Source: Oscillospiraceae bacterium (lineage in GTDB: Bacteria; Bacillota; Clostridia; Oscillospirales; Ruminococcaceae). Taken from it: a DNA stretch of 5,528 nucleotides. Under the pieces are notes generated by a model. The model worked only from the letters and a program-made list of their open reading frames with translations. It was not told where the DNA came from and made no database searches. Location: the NCBI GenBank assembly GCA_017472375.1, contig JAFUQL010000186.1, positions 1 to 5,528 of the forward strand, written 5' to 3'. The position numbers and the translations under genes are program-made. Below, one piece after another: positions 1 to 4,835 of the stretch (position 1 is its first letter; each line of letters begins with the position of its first letter).

Positions 1-225
1 ACCCTTGCCTGCCTGACCACCCAGCCCGGGGGGCAGCTCTACACCGGCAACTGGCTGGAGCGGGTGCCCGGCAAGAGTGGGCAGCCCATCTTTCCCCGGG
101 CGGGCTTCTGCCTGGAGACCCAGCATTACCCCTGCGGACCCAACCGGCCGGCCTTCCCTGACTGCATCCTGCGCCCGGGCGGGGAGTACCGCCAGACCAC
201 CCAGTATCGATTCGGGACGCGGTGA
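1..225 (+). CDS. galM: Aldose 1-epimerase (galactose mutarotase), C-terminal fragment
   Basis: This is the last 74 codons of a gene that starts before the window, read in frame 1 and stopped by TGA at 223-225. The product would interconvert the alpha and beta anomers of galactose or glucose in the cytoplasm, the first step of the Leloir pathway. The fragment carries the typical GalM ending: a YTGNWLE segment (residues 14-20), then GFCLETQHYP with Glu39, the position of the catalytic base in characterised GalM proteins, then PNRPAFPD, LRPGGEY and a final TTQYRF strand. The conserved CLETQ block and the Leloir-type ending make the family call firm, although the other catalytic residues (two His, one Asp) lie outside the window. 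The next gene follows after 44 bases in the same direction with no obvious terminator or promoter between, so co-transcription is possible. Confidence 0.9.
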   Translation, partial: TLACLTTQPGGQLYTGNWLERVPGKSGQPIFPRAGFCLETQHYPCGPNRPAFPDCILRPGGEYRQTTQYRFGTR

Positions 226-269
226 CGCCGCCCCGTTGCACCCTGTTTTTTGAATGAGGAGGAACCAGT

Positions 270-668
270 ATGGAACAGTTGATGGCTTTTCTGAAAGAGA
301 ACCCCACCTTCTACTTTGCCACCGTGGAGGGCTACATGCCCCGCGTGCGCCCCTTGGGCTTCGCCATGGAGTACAAGGGCCGCCTGTACTTCGCCATCGG
401 CAAGCATAAGGCTGCCTACAAGCAGATCCTGGACAACACCAACATCGAGATCTGCACCGCCAACAAGAAGGGCGAGTGGATCCGCGTGCAGGGCACTGTG
501 GACTTCGACAACAGCCCCGAGGCCAAGAAGAAGGCCTTCGAGGTGATGCCCCAGCTGGCCGACATGTACAACGCCGAGAGCGGCCTGGAGCTGGGCATGG
601 TGTACATGGACCGCATCAGCGCGAAGCTGTTCAGCATGTCCGGCGCCGTGGTGGACCTGGAAGTGTGA
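270..668 (+). CDS. Pyridoxamine 5'-phosphate oxidase-like (FMN-binding split barrel) protein
   Basis: A 132-residue protein of the small single-domain PNPOx-like class, cytoplasmic, without signal or membrane segment. Visible family features are the N-terminal helix MEQLMAFLKENP, the strand FYFATVEG (14-21), the PRVRPLGF block (24-31) that in this fold faces the flavin phosphate, YKGRLYFAIGKHKAAYKQI (35-53), a strand ICTANKKGEWIRVQGTVDF (61-79) and a helix 82-99. Members of this family bind FMN, F420 or heme and mostly reduce small substrates; the substrate here cannot be read from sequence, and true PNP oxidase activity is unlikely given the short length. The start is fixed by AGGAGGA at 257-263, six bases before ATG. 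All five arginine codons are CGC and lysine is almost always AAG, which suggests strong expression. It may be co-transcribed with galM upstream and is followed by a hairpin at 703-737. Confidence 0.88.
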   Translation: MEQLMAFLKENPTFYFATVEGYMPRVRPLGFAMEYKGRLYFAIGKHKAAYKQILDNTNIEICTANKKGEWIRVQGTVDFDNSPEAKKKAFEVMPQLADMYNAESGLELGMVYMDRISAKLFSMSGAVVDLEV

Positions 669-702
669 GCGGCGGCTGACAATAACCAAATAAGAACGAT
701 CA

Positions 703-737
703 AAGCGGAGAGTTGCCTGCGGGGCGGCTCTCCGCTT
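703..737 (+). terminator. Hairpin after the PNPOx-like gene, probable weak terminator
   Basis: A perfect 10-bp stem, AAGCGGAGAG (703-712) with CTCTCCGCTT (728-737), closes a 15-base loop 35 bases after the stop codon. No T-run follows, only TT within the stem end, so it is either a U-poor terminator or an mRNA 3' end stabiliser. The location is right for a terminator. Confidence 0.45.
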
Positions 738-810
738 CTGCGCTTCGGCACGCTATGCTGACAACATTTGGGCAAAGTCCAAAATTTCACTTTTTAAACG
801 CGTTGAAGGG

Positions 811-839
811 TTGAATTTGCCGCAGTGATGTGGTATTCT
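811..839 (+). promoter_or_regulatory. Sigma-A-type promoter P1 upstream of bactofilin
   Basis: TTGAAT (811-816), a 17-base spacer and TATTCT (834-839), preceded by TG one base upstream (831-832), which gives an extended -10. A transcript would start near 846, about 360 bases before the bactofilin ATG. It lies in an AT-rich patch of otherwise GC-rich DNA. Confidence 0.5.
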
Positions 840-880
840 ATACAAGATAATAGCGAAATTCTCATTTTTGACGGCAAATT
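814..880. repeat. Nested inverted repeats around P1
   Basis: AATTTGCCG (814-822) is repeated inverted as CGGCAAATT (872-880), a perfect 9-bp match with 49 bases between. The left arm overlaps the P1 -35 box. A second inverted pair, GCGAAATT (853-860) and AATTTCGC (877-884), shares bases with the right arm and could form an 8-bp hairpin in a P1 transcript. These could be operator sites or alternative RNA folds; the sequence does not decide. Confidence 0.4.
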
Positions 881-955
881 TCGCAATACCGCTTGCAAAA
901 ATTCGGAAATGCGTTAAGGCCCGCCCGCATCGTGGGCAGCGTCTTTTGTATAAAA

Positions 956-984
956 TTGACTTTCAACGCCCTTTTTGTTAAGAT
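956..984 (+). promoter_or_regulatory. Sigma-A-type promoter P2, main candidate for bactofilin
   Basis: TTGACT (956-961), exactly 17 bases, then TAAGAT (979-984), with TG at 976-977 giving an extended -10. This is the best + strand promoter in the window. Transcription would begin near 991 and yield a leader of about 215 bases before the bactofilin start. Confidence 0.65.
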
Positions 985-990
985 AAGGGC

Positions 991-1207
991 TGAAAAGTTG
1001 CGATTGCGGCAGCAGACCCCGGTGGCCGAAGAGGGCCCGGCGGGGCGGCGGGAGACAGGAGCCTGCCGGCTGTGGGATGGCCGCTGCGGCGTGGGCGCTT
1101 TGCACGCCCCGTGAGACCTTGTTGCCAATGGAGCTTGGGCCGATGCAGACCCATCCCGTTTAAGCTGATACGACACACACCAACGACAGAAAGTGAGCGA
1201 GGAAGAT
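991..1207 (+). ncRNA. Candidate structured 5' leader (or small RNA) before bactofilin
   Basis: This GC-rich stretch lies between promoter P2 and the bactofilin start and contains no credible reading frame. It can fold. GGCAGCAG (1008-1015) pairs with TTGTTGCC (1119-1126) in 8 pairs, two of them G-U, extendable by ATT/AAT across a bulge. Inside that helix, CGGCGGG (1046-1052) pairs with CCTGCCG (1062-1068), one G-U, around a 9-base loop, and GGCGTG (1088-1093) pairs perfectly with CACGCC (1103-1108). After it, AGCTT (1132-1136) can pair with AAGCT (1162-1166). No terminator-like stem plus T-run precedes the gene. I do not recognise it as a known riboswitch, 6S, SRP or tmRNA. GC-rich DNA forms hairpins by chance, so the fold is tentative. 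Confidence 0.35.
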
Positions 1208-1786
1208 ATGAGCAAGAAGAAGAATCTGATGGGCATGTTCGGCGGCAGCAGCAGCGAGCCCGTGGTCGAGGAGAAGGCCCCCGAGGTCGTGGATGAGCCT
1301 GTGGTCGAGGAGAAAGCCCCCGAGGTCAAGATCGAGCCCGTGGTCGAGGCTCCCAAGGCTGACGAGGCTGTGGGCGTCACCTACCTGGCTGCCGGCACCG
1401 TGCTGGAGGGCAAGCTGAGCGCCAAGGGCGATGTGGAGATCGACGGCGTGGTGAACGGCGATGTGACCGCCAAGGGCAAGGTCGTCATTCGCTCTGAGGT
1501 CACCGGCAACGTCACCGCGGCCAGCATGCAGCTGGTGGGCGGCAAGGTCACCGGCGATGTGCGCGCCACCGAGAGCGTCGTGCTGAGCAGCAACACCATC
1601 GTCACCGGCAACATTTACGCCGGTGATCTGCTGTGCTCCGGCAGCATCAAGGGCGATGTGGATGTGCAGGGCAACATGGCTCTGGACACCAACGCCATTG
1701 TGGAGGGCGACATCAGCACCGCCACCATGACCATGGCGCAGGGCGCGGTCATCAGCGGCGCCGTCACCATGAAGTCCAAGAAGTAA
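1208..1786 (+). CDS. Bactofilin (polymer-forming cytoskeletal protein)
   Basis: A 192-residue protein. Bactofilins self-assemble without nucleotide into filaments or membrane-associated scaffolds that place wall-synthesis or morphogenesis proteins. Residues 1-16 are a basic, Met-rich head (MSKKKNLMGMFGG), which may contact the membrane. Residues 17-50 are an acidic Val/Pro/Glu tail with a 13-residue repeat. Residues about 57-188 are the beta-helix core, with short Val/Gly-rich turns repeating about every 17-18 residues (GKLSAKGDVEIDGVVNGDV, GNVTAASM, GDVRATES, GNIYAGDL, GDVDVQGN, GDISTATM), as in PF04519. The ATG at 1208 is chosen because GAGGAA (1199-1204) lies just upstream, though spacing is tight; the in-frame GTG at 1193 has no good binding site. 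Both Arg codons are CGC and Lys is almost always AAG, suggesting high expression. It is monocistronic: promoters P1/P2 upstream, strong terminator 37 bases after the stop. Confidence 0.92.
   Translation: MSKKKNLMGMFGGSSSEPVVEEKAPEVVDEPVVEEKAPEVKIEPVVEAPKADEAVGVTYLAAGTVLEGKLSAKGDVEIDGVVNGDVTAKGKVVIRSEVTGNVTAASMQLVGGKVTGDVRATESVVLSSNTIVTGNIYAGDLLCSGSIKGDVDVQGNMALDTNAIVEGDISTATMTMAQGAVISGAVTMKSKK
1256..1354 (+). repeat. 39-bp tandem repeat in the bactofilin N-terminal tail
   Basis: Two full 39-bp units (1256-1294 and 1295-1333) encode EPVVEEKAPEV plus a variable pair (VD, then KI), and a third begins as EPVVEA (from 1334). The core is nearly identical at the DNA level, with few silent changes, so it looks like a recent in-frame duplication. 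Confidence 0.9.
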
Positions 1787-1822
1787 GCTTCTTCGGCACA
1801 CCGGTGTACATACAGCAAACAG

Positions 1823-1857
1823 AAAGGGTGCAGCCCCACGGGGCTGCACCCTTTTTT
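1823..1857 (+). terminator. Strong intrinsic terminator of bactofilin
   Basis: A perfect 14-bp stem, 1823-1836 with 1841-1854, has a CACG loop, and its 3' arm runs into TTTTTT (1852-1857) followed by more T-rich sequence to 1861. It lies between two convergent genes. The AAA at its left base gives only a short T-run on the minus strand, so it may act weakly for the PsiE-like gene too. Confidence 0.92.
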
Positions 1858-1892
1858 GTTTTGCTGTTGTTTGCCGCATCACGCCGGGAGGA

Positions 1893-2429
1893 TCAGTCCT
1901 CCTGCGCCATGGCTTCCTCGGTATCGTCGGCATCGTCGTCCACAACGAATTCGGGGTGGAACACGCCGTGCGAATCGTGGCTGCTGTGGTAGTGCTCATA
2001 GCCGGTGCCGTCCATATCGTGGTCATGCTGGTGGGCATGGGGATGGCCGAAGGTGGACACGAACAGGTACTTGCGCACGAAGAACAGGATCGCCACACTG
2101 ATGATGACCACCAGGTTCTCGTAGGGAGAGGTCTTGTGGACCACCATCTCACGGGCCATGGTGAACATCAGGATCTCGATGACGGCGCCGGGCGAGTGCT
2201 TGCACAGCATCTTCAGCGCCTCAACGCCCAGGATGAGGGTGAACAGGTTCTCAAGGAAGGTGTGGAACACCTCGGTGTTTCCGTGCAGCTCCAGGCTGAA
2301 CAGAGAGGGGATCATCTGCACGCCGCAGATGAGCAGGGCCACTGCCAGAATGGCGGAGAGCATGATCTCCAGATAGGTGGCACAGACGGACAGGAAATAG
2401 CGCAGCTTGCCGCGCAGTCGTACATTCAA
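1893..2429 (-). CDS. PsiE-family membrane protein with His-rich C-terminal tail
   Basis: A 178-residue integral membrane protein. Four hydrophobic stretches lie at about 17-40, 56-76, 82-97 and 104-125, the layout of the phosphate-starvation-inducible PsiE family (PF06146). The segment HKTSPYENLVVIISVAILFF (98-117) matches from memory the HKSPL-plus-hydrophobic part of E. coli PsiE (about 136 residues). The molecular role of PsiE is unknown. After the last helix comes an extension absent from E. coli PsiE: ten His between 129 and 158 (HPHAHQHDHD, then HYHSSHDSH) and a strongly acidic end (DDDADDTEE), consistent with metal binding. The start is TTG at 2429-2427, since AAAGGAG (2445-2439) sits nine bases upstream; the first ATG, at codon 23, would remove most of the first helix. 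It has its own promoter at 2533-2505. There is no sequence proof of phosphate control. Confidence 0.8.
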   Translation of the reverse strand: MNVRLRGKLRYFLSVCATYLEIMLSAILAVALLICGVQMIPSLFSLELHGNTEVFHTFLENLFTLILGVEALKMLCKHSPGAVIEILMFTMAREMVVHKTSPYENLVVIISVAILFFVRKYLFVSTFGHPHAHQHDHDMDGTGYEHYHSSHDSHGVFHPEFVVDDDADDTEEAMAQED

Positions 2430-2504
2430 GTCGGGTCACTCCTTTTGTTTGGGGCGGCCTTGCGGGCAGGCAGCGCCGTGTCAGTGTGCGGATGGATTTC
2501 CTAT

Positions 2505-2533
2505 ATTATACAACGCCGCCGCAATTTGGTAAA
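2505..2533 (-). promoter_or_regulatory. Sigma-A-type promoter of the PsiE-like gene
   Basis: On the minus strand TTTACC (2533-2528), a 17-base spacer and a perfect TATAAT (2510-2505) are present. Transcription would start near 2498, leaving a leader of about 70 bases before the TTG start. No separate operator was recognised. Confidence 0.7.
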
Positions 2534-2564
2534 GGTCATTTTGGCGCATCTGCGCGTTTATTAG

Positions 2565-3611
2565 TTACGAAAGGGTGGCGACCCGGGTGCCGGGGAAGTA
2601 ATGCGCCAGAATGTCAGCCCAGCTGGAGCCGGCCAGCGCCATGGCACTGGCGCCGTACTGGCTCAGGCCGACCCCGTGCCCGTAGCCCAGCGTGCTCAGC
2701 ACAAACTGCTGTTCTTCGGCCTGCCACGCGATGGTAAAGCAAGCGCTGCGCAGCGACAGCACCCGCCGCAGCACCGTGCCGCGCACCGGATTGCCGGCCA
2801 CCTGCTGGGTGTACACATACCCTGCATCGGTGTACTGCACCGCTCCAAACCACTCCGCCGGGTCTGCCGGGAGTGTCCAGTCCGGGAAAGCCACCGTGAG
2901 CAGATCCTCCATCTGGGTGCGGGTCAGGGTGAAGCTGACTGCACAGTCGGCAGCGGTGCGGTCGGCGGCAGAGTCCACCCCCTGCAGGTAGGGCAGGCTC
3001 TGGGTCCATACGTTCTGGCTGGCCTCGGTGCGGCCGCTGCTGATGGCGTGGTAGCAGGCCGCGGCCGGCTCGTCCCCGTAATACAGCACCTGATCCAGCA
3101 CTTCATCCACCAGCGCCCCCAGCCGGGCTATGTTCTCCGCATAGGCTTCGCCCCAATAGCTGCGCAGCACCTCGTCGGTCATAAAGCCCTCCCGGCGGGC
3201 AGGGTCGGCGGAGAGAAATGCCCCGGAGAGCGTTTCACGGTCGGCGTGCTGCTTCTGGTACAGGGCATAGCTGTGGCTGGCCACCGCCTGTGCCTTCAGG
3301 GCTTCGTCCGGCCAGGTGACGGGCATTTCACTGGCCACCGACCCAAGCACATAGTCCCGCACCGGGACGGTCAGCACCTCGCCGGTGCCGGTGTCCAGCA
3401 CCAGAAAGGTCTCGTCTGCGGCGGTGGGCTGCGATGGGGCAGCGGTGGATGCCGGCCCGGATCCGTCCGCTTGGTCGGGGGCCGCAGTGGCCCCGGCAGA
3501 CGGAACTGCAGCGGCGGTGGGCTCTTCCGCCGGCGGTACGGCCATAGAGAGCATGGGGATCGCACAGCTCAGCAGGGCAAATACCGCCAGCGGCGCCAGG
3601 GGATTTCGCAT
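2565..3611 (-). CDS. SpoIID/LytB-domain exported protein (putative lytic transglycosylase)
   Basis: A 348-residue protein. Residues 5-24 are a hydrophobic signal or anchor, followed by a low-complexity Ala/Pro/Thr/Ser spacer (about 25-66) and then a SpoIID/LytB domain (about 67-345). Recognisable blocks are VRDYVLGSVASEMP (84-97), with Glu95 at the position of the SpoIID catalytic Glu, EALKAQAVASHSY (103-115), the CYHAISSGRTE block (186-196), whose Cys186 and His188 resemble the zinc ligands of clostridial SpoIID, and GYGHGVGLSQYGASAMA (309-325) near a closing HYFPGT. SpoIID cleaves stem-peptide-free glycan strands during engulfment; LytB-type relatives act in vegetative cells. The start at 3611 is preferred because AAAGGAGG (3625-3618) is six bases away, whereas the ATG at 3617 directly abuts it. 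No minus-strand promoter was convincing. No terminator separates it from the PsiE-like gene 135 bases downstream. An LLSC lipobox-like run at 13-16 is probably fortuitous. Confidence 0.9.
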   Translation of the reverse strand: MRNPLAPLAVFALLSCAIPMLSMAVPPAEEPTAAAVPSAGATAAPDQADGSGPASTAAPSQPTAADETFLVLDTGTGEVLTVPVRDYVLGSVASEMPVTWPDEALKAQAVASHSYALYQKQHADRETLSGAFLSADPARREGFMTDEVLRSYWGEAYAENIARLGALVDEVLDQVLYYGDEPAAACYHAISSGRTEASQNVWTQSLPYLQGVDSAADRTAADCAVSFTLTRTQMEDLLTVAFPDWTLPADPAEWFGAVQYTDAGYVYTQQVAGNPVRGTVLRRVLSLRSACFTIAWQAEEQQFVLSTLGYGHGVGLSQYGASAMALAGSSWADILAHYFPGTRVATLS

Positions 3612-3642
3612 GGACATCCTCCTTTCGGTCGACACAGGCGGC

Positions 3643-3671
3643 TTGCAATTTGCCTGTGACCACGGTACAAT
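3643..3671 (+). promoter_or_regulatory. Sigma-A-type promoter of the membrane-protein gene
   Basis: TTGCAA (3643-3648), 17 bases, then TACAAT (3666-3671), in the divergent region between the SpoIID-type gene and the + strand membrane-protein gene. Transcription would start near 3678 and give a leader of about 120 bases. Confidence 0.55.
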
Positions 3672-3697
3672 GTTAAATTAGGAAAATACCGGCCGAC

Positions 3698-3775
3698 CCG
3701 GGTGGCGGAACATCTTGTCCACCCGGCGGCCCTGCTCAATGTATATGCGCCCGGCCCCGCACAAAGTACCGGGGC
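3698..3775 (+). promoter_or_regulatory. Two leader hairpins before the membrane-protein gene
   Basis: CCGGGTGG (3698-3705) pairs perfectly with CCACCCGG (3719-3726) over a 13-base loop. GCCCCG (3754-3759) pairs with CGGGGC (3770-3775) over a 10-base loop. Neither is followed by a T-run, so they are not terminators. They may only shape the leader RNA. Confidence 0.3.
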
Positions 3776-3800
3776 GGCGCACCGGGACGGAGACTGTCAC

Positions 3801-4604
3801 ATGAAACGTTTCGCAGCAATGCTATCCCTGCTCGTTCCCGTCGCGGCCGGCGTGGCCCGCTGGCTGGACCTGGTGAATTTTACCGATCTGGAGACCGGTT
3901 TCAGCACCCTGTGGCCGGTGTGGTACCGCTATGCCTGCCTGGGCCTGGTGCTGGCCCTGGGCCGGCTGGCCAGCCGGCTGGCAGCCCGCTGCCCTGAGAC
4001 TCTGCTTCGGCGCAGCCGCTGCCTTGGGCTGCTGTGCGTGATCACCGGCGGCGCATACGCCCTGTTCACCGGGGTGAAGCTGGTGCTTCTGCGGGAGACC
4101 GAGGACCTTGCCACGCTGGAAGGTGCGGTGACGGTGCTGTATCTGCTCACGGCGCTGTGGCTGCTTTTGCTGGGTGTGTCCCGGCTGAGCGGCTACACCG
4201 GTGCGCCCAGCGCCAGCGCGTGGGTCGGTGTGCTGGGCACGGCGGCCTTCTTCCTGCTGACGGTGTACCGCTTCAGCGATATGCCCACCGGCATCGTGCG
4301 GGTGGCCCCCACGGTGGAGGTGTTCAGTGCCCTGGCAGCGCTGCTGCTGATGCAGGGCGCGGTAAAGGCGTTCTACCTGCCCCACAGCGGGGCAGGGCGG
4401 GGGCTGTTTTTCCGCGGGTATGCGGCCTTTGCCCTCTGCACCTGCCTGGAGCTGCCCCAGAGCCTGTGCCTGTATCTGGCAGGCCAGGCCGACCGAATGA
4501 AGCTGGCCGAGAGCATGGCGCTGGGGCTGGTGGGCCTGATCGGCCTGGGCTGCTGTCTGCTGGCGGTGTGCGCCGAGCAGACCCCTGCGGCGGAGACGGA
4601 ATAA
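3801..4604 (+). CDS. Polytopic membrane protein of unknown function
   Basis: A 267-residue protein I do not recognise. It has about eight hydrophobic segments, near residues 5-22, 42-62, 75-97, 109-130, 140-155, 173-191, 203-228 and 236-257, joined by short loops with Arg/Lys clusters (RRSR 70-73, R157, K189) and a short acidic tail (AAETE). No catalytic motif, ATP-binding loop or transporter signature is visible. Cysteines gather in the last third (213, 215, 223, 251, 252, 257). The ATG at 3801 is chosen because GGAG (3789-3792) lies eight bases upstream and the hydrophobic N-terminus begins there. An in-frame GTG at 3702 would add 33 residues of non-hydrophobic Pro/Ala/His-rich sequence without a binding site. 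It is a single-gene unit with its own promoter and terminator. CGG arginine codons are common, unlike in the bactofilin, suggesting modest expression. Confidence 0.75.
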   Translation: MKRFAAMLSLLVPVAAGVARWLDLVNFTDLETGFSTLWPVWYRYACLGLVLALGRLASRLAARCPETLLRRSRCLGLLCVITGGAYALFTGVKLVLLRETEDLATLEGAVTVLYLLTALWLLLLGVSRLSGYTGAPSASAWVGVLGTAAFFLLTVYRFSDMPTGIVRVAPTVEVFSALAALLLMQGAVKAFYLPHSGAGRGLFFRGYAAFALCTCLELPQSLCLYLAGQADRMKLAESMALGLVGLIGLGCCLLAVCAEQTPAAETE

Positions 4605-4630
4605 CAAACGCCGCCGATTTTTTGGAAGAT

Positions 4631-4679
4631 ACAAACAGATCCGCCCCGCAGCGTTCGGCTGCGGGGCGGATCCTTTTGT
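4631..4679 (+). terminator. Strong intrinsic terminator of the membrane-protein gene
   Basis: A perfect 15-bp stem, GATCCGCCCCGCAGC (4638-4652) with its complement at 4658-4672, has a GTTCG loop. Beyond a 2x2 mismatch the flanks ACAAA (4631-4635) and TTTGT (4675-4679) also pair. The T-tract is TTTT at 4674-4677. Confidence 0.85.
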
Positions 4680-4690
4680 CTGTTGTTCAG

Positions 4691-4715
4691 GTCTGCGGGC
4701 ATGTCGGCCGCAGAC
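4691..4715. other. Perfect 8-bp hairpin of unknown role
   Basis: GTCTGCGG (4691-4698) pairs with CCGCAGAC (4708-4715) around a 9-base loop. It follows the terminator by about a dozen bases and is followed by GGAAAAATCTT, so it lacks a T-run and is not an obvious terminator on either strand. Confidence 0.35.
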
Positions 4716-4732
4716 GGAAAAATCTTAAATTT

Positions 4733-4780
4733 TATGGTCTCATATTACCATATTTTCGTCATTTTTTCAAGACTTGTCTT
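4733..4780. promoter_or_regulatory. Two small inverted repeats, possible operators
   Basis: TATGGT (4733-4738) is mirrored by ACCATA (4747-4752) with eight bases between. AAGAC-TT-GTCTT (4769-4780) is a near-continuous palindrome that overlaps the -35 box of the promoter at 4774-4802. Both lie in the AT-rich patch before the cysteine-rich gene, where a repressor or activator could bind. The arms are short and chance occurrence is possible. Confidence 0.3.
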
Positions 4781-4802
4781 TTGGTGAGAGCGGGTGTATG
4801 AA
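4774..4802 (+). promoter_or_regulatory. Candidate promoter of the cysteine-rich protein gene
   Basis: TTGTCT (4774-4779), 17 bases, then TATGAA (4797-4802). Transcription would start near 4809, about 27 bases before the ATG, a plausible leader length. A weaker alternative is TTAAAT (4725-4730), 18 bases, CATATT (4749-4754). Confidence 0.4.
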
Positions 4803-4835
4803 AGAGAAAGGAAACAGCAGAAAGGAGCGATGTTT

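Noticed and set aside
219..251. Short GCGG/CCGC stem and T-run after galM as a terminator
   Set aside because: The stem is only 4 bp and the T-run starts about 14 bases after it.
1053..1067. AGACAGGAGCCTGCC, reminiscent of the 3' part of cobalamin riboswitches
   Set aside because: The other conserved boxes (GGTGAA..TCCG, GCCACTG, GGGAAGG) are missing upstream, one base of the motif itself is absent, and the downstream gene has no B12 link.
893..1114. Open frame of 73 codons on the + strand before bactofilin
   Set aside because: TTG start without a ribosome binding site, spans promoter P2, and the translation is an Arg/Gly/Ala-rich shadow of GC-rich DNA.
1160..2152. Long open frame of 330 codons antisense to bactofilin
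   Set aside because: Its protein is a low-complexity His/Asp/Ala/Gly run mirroring the beta-helix codons; bactofilin on the other strand is certain and has the signals.
2601..3659. Open frame of 352 codons antisense to the SpoIID-type gene
   Set aside because: No recognisable domain or start signal; it arises from GC-rich third positions of the real gene.
3612..3700. Minus-strand promoter for the SpoIID-type gene, including sporulation sigma consensus
   Set aside because: TTAACA and a CATTGTA sequence are present but no partner box lies at correct spacing for sigma A, E, G or K.
3702..3800. GTG-started N-terminal extension of the membrane protein
   Set aside because: No ribosome binding site, non-hydrophobic Pro/His-rich residues, and the DNA forms leader hairpins; ATG at 3801 has GGAG at good distance.
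3822..4634. Open frame of 270 codons antisense to the membrane protein
   Set aside because: Gln/His/Ala-rich composition typical of the complement of hydrophobic CTG-rich coding sequence, and it runs into the terminator region.
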